Assembly (NCBI RefSeq): GCF_031954525.1
Contig: NZ_CP134868.1
Coordinates: 62,001 to 126,000, forward strand
DNA from: Dyella sp. BiH032
GTDB taxonomy: Bacteria > Pseudomonadota > Gammaproteobacteria > Xanthomonadales > Rhodanobacteraceae
DNA length: 64,000 nt
Direction: 5' to 3'
Positions 1 to 6,604 of the stretch are shown here, in pieces. The position numbers and the translations under genes are program-made. Below the pieces are notes generated by a model. That model was not told where the DNA came from and searched no databases. It saw only the letters and a list, made by a program, of their open reading frames with translations. Position 1 is the stretch's first letter. Each line of letters opens with the position of its first letter.

Positions 1-568
1 GGTCGGCGAGACGATCTATGCGTTCGACCTCCTCAAGTTCCAGGGTGAGGATGTTCGTCATCGCAGCTTCCGCGCGCGCTACGCGATGCTCGAAGCGTTT
101 GTCGCAGACGTTGGAGACTACCTGGTCCTGAGTCACGCAACGACCTTCACGGCATCCAAGCGCCGCATGTATGAGACGCTCCTAGCTGACGGTTCCGAGG
201 GCGTTGTATTCAAGCGCGGATCGGCTCCCTACGTCGGTGGTCTCAGCAAGTCCGATGGCGACGCGTTGAAAGTGAAGTTTGTCGAGTCGGCGACCGTTCG
301 CGTGTGCAGCAACCATCCGACAAAGCGCAGCGTGGGAATTGAAGTCCACGACGGAAACGATTGGATCGGGATCGGAAACGTAACGATCCAGCCGAATCGC
401 TCGATTCCCGTCGTCGGCGCATTGGTAGAGGTGATCTATCTGTATCTCGCCCGAAAGGGCGGGTCGCTCTATCAGCCCGTCTATAAGGGCGAGCGCGATG
501 ACGTATCGGTGGCCGATTGCACGCTCGCGCAAATCAAGATCAAAGGCGAGACACGCCTCGCGGCCTGA
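1..568 (+). CDS. ATP-dependent DNA ligase-like protein, C-terminal part (gene starts before the window)
   Basis: The frame is open from base 2, so the gene begins upstream and only about 188 residues are visible. Nucleotidyltransferase-ligase landmarks can be read in order: FDLLKFQGEDVRHRSF (the region after motif III), EGVVFKRG (motif IV) and LKVKF (motif V, with the lysines that contact the nucleotide). A C-terminal part follows that would fit an OB-fold. The lysine to be adenylated (KxDG) lies before the window, so catalytic competence cannot be judged. The protein probably seals nicks in DNA, perhaps during element replication or repair. It ends 77 bases before the PRTRC operon and may share its transcript. 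Confidence 0.7.
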   Translation, partial: VGETIYAFDLLKFQGEDVRHRSFRARYAMLEAFVADVGDYLVLSHATTFTASKRRMYETLLADGSEGVVFKRGSAPYVGGLSKSDGDALKVKFVESATVRVCSNHPTKRSVGIEVHDGNDWIGIGNVTIQPNRSIPVVGALVEVIYLYLARKGGSLYQPVYKGERDDVSVADCTLAQIKIKGETRLAA

Positions 569-645
569 ACGCTCCGCACTTTCCTCTCCATCTTTTCGCC
601 GCGCCTAAGCGCGGTGAAATCAAATCACTTCCAACGGAGCGAGCC

Positions 646-1248
646 ATGTCCTTCCTCAACTCTCTCAAGCCGCTGCTCAAAGGGCAGTCCGAGGTCACGC
701 TGACCCTCAAGCGCACCGACAAGGGGTACAGCCTCTTGGTCATCCCGAAGCTGGCCGACATGGAGCCGGAGACGAACGACGAGGAGCTGGCGCACCTGCA
801 AGCGGTGCTCGCGCTGCCGTTCTTCATCACGGCATCCGAGGACGCTGATCTGGATGACCAGATGGCCTCGGCTATCGCGCTGTTTGACGCCGAGCGTCAG
901 CCGGAACTGTCGGCCATCGAGCAGTACCGCGAAGCCAAGGCCGCTGCCAAGGCTGAAGCCGCGAGGGTCGCAGCAGAAGCCAAGAGCAAAACGAAGCCTG
1001 CGCAGAAGCCCGCCAAGACCACGACTAACACCCCGGCCAAGGCACCCGCTCCCGCGCCTGCCGCGCCCCCGGCACAAGACCTGTTCAGCGCCGCTGCCGG
1101 TGGCGCAGCCCCCGCACCGGCCCAGGCGAGCGACGCCGCCGCCGAAGCGCCGAGTAACGAGGAGTCCGGTGATACCGATGGGCAGGAATCGACGCCCGAG
1201 ACGCCGGAAGAAGAAGCCGATCAGACCGAAGTGGAGGAAACCGAGTAA
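646..1248 (+). CDS. PRTRC system protein E
   Basis: 200 residues. The N-terminal 100 residues are typical of PRTRC protein E (MSFLNSLKPLLKGQ, then TLKRTDKGYSLLVIPKL). They are followed by a low-complexity tail rich in Ala, Pro and Lys that ends in an acidic run of Glu, Asp and Thr. An open frame extends upstream to 517, but the start at 646 gives the family N-terminus and is preceded by ACGGAGCGAG. The biochemical role of protein E is unknown. It is the first gene of the ordered set E-C-F-B-A-ThiF. Its stop overlaps the start of protein C by one base (TAATG), implying translational coupling. The Ala/Pro tail is probably disordered. Confidence 0.85.
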   Translation: MSFLNSLKPLLKGQSEVTLTLKRTDKGYSLLVIPKLADMEPETNDEELAHLQAVLALPFFITASEDADLDDQMASAIALFDAERQPELSAIEQYREAKAAAKAEAARVAAEAKSKTKPAQKPAKTTTNTPAKAPAPAPAAPPAQDLFSAAAGGAAPAPAQASDAAAEAPSNEESGDTDGQESTPETPEEEADQTEVEETE

Positions 1249-1661
1249 TGAACGCCGCCATCGACCCGACCCTCTCGCAAGTCCAGCGCCTGCCGCGCCG
1301 CTTCCGCCTGCCGACCGGCACCACGCTTCCCGACGTTGACCCGACCATGACGCCCGAGCAGGTGCTCGCCGCGCTGGTTCCGAACTACCCGTATGTCGCC
1401 AACGCGACGCTGGGTGAGCCGACAGAGGAAGGCGGTGCGCTCGTGTATCCGATCCGCAAGCCGACCGTCCAGACCAAGGGCGCGCCGAGCACGCGCGAGA
1501 AGAAGCGCGTCGCGGACACCATTGCGCGCCTGAGCAACTGGGCAGGCGCGCCTCAGGAGGTGTCCCGCACTTCCGCATGGAAGGCTGTATTCGACCGCTG
1601 CCATCGCATTGCTGGCGAAGCTCCTTCGCCCGTGAAGTCTGCCTACCTGCCTTTGGTGTAA
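1248..1661 (+). CDS. PRTRC system protein C, ubiquitin-like, with long C-terminal extension
   Basis: 137 residues. Residues 13-78 match PRTRC protein C, a family classed as prokaryotic ubiquitin-like: LPRRFRLPTGTTLPDVDP, a PEQVLAALVPNYPYV helix region, and a closing strand VYPIRKPTVQTKG. Members as I recall them are about 70-75 residues and end at or near this TKG. Here the frame continues for 59 residues (79-137), from APSTREKKR to SAYLPLV. A ubiquitin-like protein needs a free C-terminal glycine to be adenylated by an E1, so Gly78 would have to be exposed by cleavage. The JAMM-motif protein A in the same operon is an obvious candidate protease. That last step is inference. Confidence 0.82.
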   Translation: MNAAIDPTLSQVQRLPRRFRLPTGTTLPDVDPTMTPEQVLAALVPNYPYVANATLGEPTEEGGALVYPIRKPTVQTKGAPSTREKKRVADTIARLSNWAGAPQEVSRTSAWKAVFDRCHRIAGEAPSPVKSAYLPLV

Positions 1662-1664
1662 GTC

Positions 1665-2993
1665 ATGCTCTTGTCGATTCCTCGCCTCGACGCAGGCGCA
1701 TATGCCCAAACCCTGCGAGTGTCGTCGGAAGTCCTTAGTGGCGTCTCCGACAGTGCTCGTGCCACCGCTGCCCGAACGGTCATCAAGGCCCTGCGTGCAG
1801 GCGTGGTCGAACCGGGTGATGTGGACCGTGCGCTGCGTCAGCGAGGGAATCGAGTGTTCGCCCTGATGGCGAAGCATGCAAAGCTCCCGGACCTGCCGGC
1901 GCTACCGCGCAAGTCGCTGAAAGCGACCAAAGAGATCAGGGTGCTCTCGCAGCATGTCGTTGACGGGCTGGCCCACTGGCTGCGCGCCTTTCACGCATCG
2001 GGTGACCTGACCGCAGATGAGGTAACGGAAGCGGTCGAGTCCGGCGCGGACATGGACCTGGCGACCTGTGCAATGCGCGGTTGGACCCGCTTCTTCGACC
2101 GCACCTGTGATGAAGCAGCGATCCCCCATCCCAAGAACGTCTATAGCTGCTACGACGTGCTGCCAGCGCCGCTGCACCGCGTCTTTGCGTGTTTGAAGGA
2201 CAGCTATTCCATCGACGGTGCATTCAGCAACAGCGATGGCGATGTGGGCGATGGGATTGTCGTCGTGATGAACGATACGCCCTTCGTAGGATTCCCGACC
2301 AACCCCGCGAGACACCCGGCTTTGTATGCCGAGGTGAATCGTTTGTGGGATGTCATCAGTGCAGGCGGGCACGGTCTGACGATGATGGAGAGCAAGTACG
2401 CAGCGAACTACGTTCTTGGGTCCATGGACGAGGGCTTGAGCGACCTGGAGCAGAACGTGACGTGGGAGGGAAACGAGCCTTCATACGACGCCGATGCGCT
2501 TGACTGCCTGACCGACTGCTGGGGCTGGGGCGGCCCCGACGATATCGATCCCGACAACCTCCGGGAGATTCTGAAGTTTCGACGCGCAGCAAGGAGGGCG
2601 ACCGACGATGCAGATATCGGCAAATCCAAGCCACTACCGAAGCGTGGTCCAGCCGCTCGCCTGCTCAAGGGCCTGAACGCCGTAGCGACTGCCGTGCACG
2701 CGACGGAGCGCGCACGAGTCGACCGCGTGATCCGCGATCACTCCGATGGGATGGCGTTCTACGCGAGCGTCACGCCGACGCATAGCGCACTCGATGACCT
2801 GTACGAGCAGGCAATGCAGGGCCACGGCGAGGATGCCCATGCGGTGCATCTCGCGCCCAAGGACATGAAGAAACCGAGCGAACTTTTGGCCGTGGCAAAG
2901 GCAGCAATTATCAGTGCGTCAGCCGCCATTGCCGCCATCAGTTACCTCGTGGAGTTCGAACGTGCCCAAAGCCCTCGTATCAACCGCATCTGA
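1665..2993 (+). CDS. PRTRC system protein F
   Basis: 442 residues, starting three bases after protein C ends. Position and overall sequence fit PRTRC protein F, the largest member of the cassette, for which no activity is established. It is mostly soluble and rich in Asp and Ala. It has a central acidic Trp/Gly segment (CWGWGGPDDIDPDNL, about residue 285) and no membrane segment or nucleotide-binding motif that I can see. The Ala-rich C-terminal helix AKAAIISASAAIAAISYLV is followed by a short polar end. The gene overlaps the GTG start of protein B by 32 bases. Confidence 0.8.
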   Translation: MLLSIPRLDAGAYAQTLRVSSEVLSGVSDSARATAARTVIKALRAGVVEPGDVDRALRQRGNRVFALMAKHAKLPDLPALPRKSLKATKEIRVLSQHVVDGLAHWLRAFHASGDLTADEVTEAVESGADMDLATCAMRGWTRFFDRTCDEAAIPHPKNVYSCYDVLPAPLHRVFACLKDSYSIDGAFSNSDGDVGDGIVVVMNDTPFVGFPTNPARHPALYAEVNRLWDVISAGGHGLTMMESKYAANYVLGSMDEGLSDLEQNVTWEGNEPSYDADALDCLTDCWGWGGPDDIDPDNLREILKFRRAARRATDDADIGKSKPLPKRGPAARLLKGLNAVATAVHATERARVDRVIRDHSDGMAFYASVTPTHSALDDLYEQAMQGHGEDAHAVHLAPKDMKKPSELLAVAKAAIISASAAIAAISYLVEFERAQSPRINRI

Positions 2994-3735
2994 AGATCAG
3001 TTCAAGAACTGCGCCGCCAAAGCGATCAGCACCAAGCTCGCACTTTTGTTCCACTGCCGCCCACATACCAACACCCTGGAACTGGTAACGTCGCACAACG
3101 TGACCGACACCAGCGGCGCCCCGATTATCGGGCCGGGGAGCCCGCTGACCCGCGCCGACGAGGCCGAAGTCATCAAGCTGTTGCTCTCGCGGTTGGAAGA
3201 AGTCACCGAAGCGACGGTCTTCCCGGACTACCTCCTTTACAAAGACCCGTACAACCTCGTGTGGTGGTGGCCGTCCACCAAGCGCGCGATGTTCGTCCGC
3301 GACTCGGAGGGAAACCCTAAAACCCTCAACGTCGTCTGGCCGAACCTTGTGTTCAAGGTGGTGGACCGCACCTTGTACGTTGCCTCGTTCGCCGGGGACG
3401 GCGCGACGCGGCCCACGGGCGAAACAGAGCTGCTTCAATCGGCCCTGCCCAACGTTTATGTTGATGGGCGCGTCTGCACCGGCGACGCGGTGTTGCCACT
3501 GGGCTGCACGCTGGCGGACATGGGCCAGTGGGAGTCGGTGATCTTCGACACCGCTTTCACCCATTCGAACAATCGTCACGCGCTGCGTGCTGACAAGCAG
3601 GGCATGACTGAGGACGTGCGCGCCTTCTGGGCATCGCTCGACGGTGTCGATCAGCCCTTCCCCGACGAGCGACCGTCGCCGCTCGGCGTATGCCTGAAAG
3701 ACTGGTTGGTCGGCAAGCCTTCGGATCAGCACTGA
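2962..3735 (+). CDS. PRTRC system protein B, E2-like fold
   Basis: 257 residues from a GTG start at 2962. This start is chosen because GGAG sits seven bases upstream (2951-2954) and the longer frame from 2914 adds nothing family-like. PRTRC protein B is classed with prokaryotic E2-like (ubiquitin-conjugating fold) proteins. The fold markers are WWWPSTKRAMFV, a proline-asparagine segment ALPNVYVDGRVCTG with Cys172 where an E2 would place its thioester cysteine, and a C-terminal helix around FTHSNN. Whether Cys172 accepts a ubiquitin-like protein is unproven. It would take protein C from the ThiF protein of the same operon. Confidence 0.82.
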   Translation: MPKALVSTASEDQFKNCAAKAISTKLALLFHCRPHTNTLELVTSHNVTDTSGAPIIGPGSPLTRADEAEVIKLLLSRLEEVTEATVFPDYLLYKDPYNLVWWWPSTKRAMFVRDSEGNPKTLNVVWPNLVFKVVDRTLYVASFAGDGATRPTGETELLQSALPNVYVDGRVCTGDAVLPLGCTLADMGQWESVIFDTAFTHSNNRHALRADKQGMTEDVRAFWASLDGVDQPFPDERPSPLGVCLKDWLVGKPSDQH

Positions 3736-3745
3736 GGGCCTGGAC

Positions 3746-4360
3746 ATGCTGACGGATAAGCGCGACGACGTGCTGTTCTCTCTGTGCCCCCCTGTCCCGG
3801 TTCCGCGCTTCGGCGCGCTCGACGACCTGGCTGTTGGAAGGAAGCGCTTCCTCCTTGCGTCCGATGGCGTCTATCTGGAGGTGCGCAGCGAGGCACTGCA
3901 CGCGCGCCTTCGCATCGCCCCGGTGCAGTTGCCCTACGGACCCACGGACGAGTTCCTGCGTCCGGCGGGTGGTCCGTTGGAGGTGTCGTGGCTCGGACAG
4001 CTCGCGAACCTTGCCCTGTGCGATGGCACGCGCGAGGTCGCCGCTGGGATCGTTCGTGGGCCGGAGGGTTGGGCGCTGGTCGAACCGCCGGTTCTGTCCG
4101 CGAGCGGGAGCCATGTGACCTACGCGGACGTGTTCGAAGACAAGGCGCTTCTAATCGACATGCACAGCCACGGAGCCCACCCGGAGTACTTCTCAGCTAT
4201 CGACGACGAGTCCGATATGAGTCGCGAGGGTCCGTACATTGCGGTCGTTCTTGGACGCTGCCAATCGCGTGAGACGCTGAAATCGTGCATGCGCTTCGTA
4301 TGCCCGCCATATCTGATCCCCCTTTCGCCGGCGGACCTGACGCGCCTTGGAGTGCTGTGA
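3746..4360 (+). CDS. PRTRC system protein A, JAMM/JAB metalloprotease-type
   Basis: 204 residues. A textbook JAMM zinc motif is present: HSH at residues 140-142, seven residues, then SAID (Ser150, Asp153), giving H-x-H-x7-S-x2-D. JAMM enzymes remove ubiquitin-like proteins or trim their C-termini. In this operon the likely substrate is protein C or a conjugate of it. The N-terminal 120 residues carry the PRTRC A-specific part (SLCPPVPVPRFGALDDL, then PYGPTDEFLRPAGGPLEVSW). The stop overlaps the ATG of the ThiF gene by one base (TGATG), so expression should be matched. The acidic residue that completes the active site is not certain from sequence alone. Confidence 0.85.
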   Translation: MLTDKRDDVLFSLCPPVPVPRFGALDDLAVGRKRFLLASDGVYLEVRSEALHARLRIAPVQLPYGPTDEFLRPAGGPLEVSWLGQLANLALCDGTREVAAGIVRGPEGWALVEPPVLSASGSHVTYADVFEDKALLIDMHSHGAHPEYFSAIDDESDMSREGPYIAVVLGRCQSRETLKSCMRFVCPPYLIPLSPADLTRLGVL

Positions 4361-5163
4361 TGTCGAACGTGTTTCATGCTCCTACGTCCCTGATTGGCAG
4401 CGAACGTGCCCGCGTCACCATCGTTGGGTTGGGCGGGACGGGGAGCCACTTCGCAGAAGGGCTCGCTCGCCTTCAGCACACCCTCATGGCACTCGGTCAT
4501 CCCGGCTTTGACGTGACGCTGATTGATGGCGACACAGTCGGCCGCGCCAACGTGGGGCGACAGCGCTTCTACGAGCCGGACGTGGGTGCGTCCAAGGTCA
4601 TGTGCTTGGCTCAGCGCATCAATCTCGCCTATGGCTTCTCGTGGGAACCCGAGCACCGCTACTTCGCAGCCAACGAGTTGCGCACCAGCTATCGAGTGCC
4701 GCACCTCCTGGTGACCTGCACGGACAAGGCTGCGGTACGTGCCGCGATCGGTCAGATCGGTGTCAAGGCGGGTAAGGGGTTGCTGTGGCTTGACTTCGGC
4801 AATGGTCCGAAAAGCGGTCAGGTTCTGCTCGGCCATCTTGGCGAGTGTGACGCGGCAACGCGGCTCCCCAACGTGTTTGACCTCTATCCCGAGCTGGCCA
4901 GCATGCAGCGGGTGGACCGCGAGGAGCCTTCTTGCTCGATGGAGGAGGCCATTACGCGGCAGGAGTTCCCGATCAACCAGCAGGTTGCGATGCTGGGAAT
5001 CGCGATGCTCTGGACGCTGATTCGGCATGGCCAGATCGACCACCACGGCTACCACGTCGAGACGCATCCGGCGGTTATCACCCGCCCGATGAAGATCGAC
5101 CCGGAAGCGTGGGCGTTCTATGGCTACGAGCCGCCGAAGAAGAAAGCAGGAAAGAAGAAGTAG
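4360..5163 (+). CDS. PRTRC system ThiF-family (E1-like) protein
   Basis: 267 residues. The nucleotide-binding loop GLGGTGS is at 23-29. The E1-type acidic/arginine segment DGDTVGRANVGRQRF is at about 56-70. A downstream cysteine, Cys192 in REEPSCSMEEA, lies where ThiF/E1 relatives keep an active-site or metal-site cysteine. E1-like enzymes adenylate the C-terminal glycine of a ubiquitin-like partner using ATP; here that would be protein C. The C-terminus is a Lys-rich tail (PPKKKAGKKK). It is the last recognised gene of the PRTRC operon; a ParB-type member was not seen. Confidence 0.87.
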   Translation: MSNVFHAPTSLIGSERARVTIVGLGGTGSHFAEGLARLQHTLMALGHPGFDVTLIDGDTVGRANVGRQRFYEPDVGASKVMCLAQRINLAYGFSWEPEHRYFAANELRTSYRVPHLLVTCTDKAAVRAAIGQIGVKAGKGLLWLDFGNGPKSGQVLLGHLGECDAATRLPNVFDLYPELASMQRVDREEPSCSMEEAITRQEFPINQQVAMLGIAMLWTLIRHGQIDHHGYHVETHPAVITRPMKIDPEAWAFYGYEPPKKKAGKKK

Positions 5164-5301
5164 CGCCCGCTCGTCGGCGAGCTGCGTCGCCTCGCGACGG
5201 GAAACGCTGGCCGATGTTTGGGGCGTTTTGGGCATGTACGGCGAGGTGGCGTAGTGATACTGCCGTCGCCTCCGGACCAAGATGAGCAGAGGAGATGGGA
5301 A

Positions 5302-5553
5302 ATGTCAGTAAGTGTCACGGTAATTCGCGCGGGTCTACCGCGGACTTGCACGACCCAGGCAGAACTGGCTTCGGCGCTGGGTATCGCTTGCTCGGTCGAG
5401 AATGGCCTTGGCGCGCCTCGCTCGTCGCTGGACGACGTGGACGTCGAAGCCATTGCGTCTGCAGCGGCATTCCGCGTCACGGAAGAGCCGTACGGAACGG
5501 ATTACACACTGCGCCCCGACGTGCAGCGTCAACCCACTGCCAAGGCTGCGTAG
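5302..5553 (+). CDS. Small hypothetical protein after the PRTRC operon
   Basis: 83 residues. A longer frame opens at 5218, but the start at 5302 is supported by AGAGGAG at 5288-5294 and gives an ordinary N-terminus (MSVSVTVIRAGLPRTC). The protein is small and soluble, with a helical middle (DVDVEAIASAAAF), and I recognise no family. It lies between the ThiF gene and ssb, on the same strand as both, and is separated from ssb by its own promoter region. Confidence 0.5.
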   Translation: MSVSVTVIRAGLPRTCTTQAELASALGIACSVENGLGAPRSSLDDVDVEAIASAAAFRVTEEPYGTDYTLRPDVQRQPTAKAA

Positions 5554-5640
5554 TTTCGGTTCGTTATTTGCGTGTTCCCACGGGGCAGCACGATGTCCAT
5601 CGAGTGGTGCGGCGCGTCGACCCAACCGGGCGAGAACGGT

Positions 5641-5700
5641 AAATGCCGGTATCACTAGCTTTTGGCATTTATCAGCAACTTTTGGAATTAAACAAAGGAG
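5641..5700 (+). promoter_or_regulatory. Probable ssb promoter with paired direct repeats and an inverted repeat
   Basis: TTGGCA (5662-5667) and GAATTA (5685-5690), 17 bases apart, form a plausible sigma70 promoter ahead of ssb. Overlapping it are two direct repeats CTTTTGGMATT at 5659-5669 and 5679-5689, exactly 20 bases apart (two helical turns). An inverted repeat AAATGCC/GGCATTT spans 5641-5670. The repeats look like an operator pair. The ribosome-binding site AAAGGAG (5694-5700) lies six bases before the ATG. Confidence 0.5.
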
Positions 5701-5706
5701 AAGCGC

Positions 5707-6387
5707 ATGGCTCGTGGTGTGAATAAAGTCGTCCTAGTTGCGAACCTTGGTGCCGATCCCGAGACACGCTACACCGGGAATGGCACGGCGATCACCAGCA
5801 TTCGCGTCGCAACCTCCGAGAGTTGGACCGATAAGGAGAGTGGCGAAAAGGTTGAGCGCACCGAGTGGCATCGGGTGAAGCTCTTCGGCCGGCTGGCCGA
5901 AATCGCTGGTGAGTACTTGAAGAAGGGCCGCCAGGTGTACATCGAGGGATCGCTGCGCACTGACAAGTACACCGACAAGGACGGCATCGAGCGCTTTAGC
6001 ACCGACATCATCGCGAGCGAAATGCAGATGTTGGGTGGAGGTCAGGGCGACGGTGACGGTCAGCGCAGCAATGGCGGCGGCAATCGTCAGCACAGCAACA
6101 GCAACAACGGCGGGGGCAATCGTCAGGGCGGCGGCGGTGGAAACGGCGGTGGTCAGCGCCAGGGAAGCTACGGCAATGGCGGTGGCGGAAACGGTGGTGG
6201 CCAGCAGCGTGCTGGCGATAACTATGGCAACAACGGAGGTGGCCAGCAGCGCGGCGGCAATAGCAGCGGCAATGGTGGCAACTACGGTGGAAACACCAAC
6301 TACGGTAGCCCGGGCGGTGGCGGCGGCGGGAACAGTTTCGATGACATCCCGTTTGCTTGCGCGTCTTTCCGCTCGCTCGTGCTGTGA
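5707..6387 (+). CDS. ssb: Single-stranded DNA-binding protein (SSB)
   Basis: 226 residues. The OB-fold at about 1-112 is a standard bacterial SSB ([19 protein letters not shown], then [19 protein letters not shown], and [15 protein letters not shown]). A Gly/Asn/Gln-rich disordered linker of about 90 residues follows, then the partner-binding tip DDIPF. SSB normally ends exactly at that phenylalanine, whose free carboxylate docks into partner proteins. Here ten more residues ([10 protein letters not shown]) follow. SSB coats single-stranded DNA during conjugation, replication and repair, and this copy probably serves the element. It has its own promoter and a strong ribosome-binding site, and lies upstream of the RecG-like helicase. 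Confidence 0.95.
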   Translation: MARGVNKVVLVANLGADPETRYTGNGTAITSIRVATSESWTDKESGEKVERTEWHRVKLFGRLAEIAGEYLKKGRQVYIEGSLRTDKYTDKDGIERFSTDIIASEMQMLGGGQGDGDGQRSNGGGNRQHSNSNNGGGNRQGGGGGNGGGQRQGSYGNGGGGNGGGQQRAGDNYGNNGGGQQRGGNSSGNGGNYGGNTNYGSPGGGGGGNSFDDIPFACASFRSLVL

Positions 6388-6442
6388 TCCAATACTTGAG
6401 TGCGAGCGTCATGGCTCGCACCTTTCCTTAGCGTGAATCCTT

Positions 6443-6604
6443 ATGTCATTTCTAGTCTCGGTGGTTGCGGTCGCACTCTTTGCCATCTTCGGAATCGGCA
6501 TGCTACTCGGCCTGGCTCGGCGCGAGGTCAACCGCCGAACGCAGGGGGCTCCGCCACCGTGGAAGGCGAAGTCTGACGCGCCGCCCGACGATAGGGCGAA
6601 GTAG
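6443..6604 (+). CDS. Small single-pass membrane protein
   Basis: 53 residues. The N-terminal 24 residues form a clear hydrophobic helix (MSFLVSVVAVALFAIFGIG). A positively charged Arg cluster (ARREVNRR) and a polar Pro-rich tail follow, so the tail is probably cytoplasmic. The stop (TAG, 6602-6604) overlaps the GTG start of the RecG-like helicase by one base, which argues the ORF is translated and coupled to the helicase. No family is recognised. It could anchor the helicase or simply set its translation level. Confidence 0.5.
   Translation: MSFLVSVVAVALFAIFGIGMLLGLARREVNRRTQGAPPPWKAKSDAPPDDRAK

Noticed and set aside
625..1578. 317-codon minus-strand ORF opposite PRTRC E and C
   Set aside because: It is rich in Arg, Gly and Cys, as typical of antisense frames of GC-rich genes, and covers two well-supported PRTRC genes.
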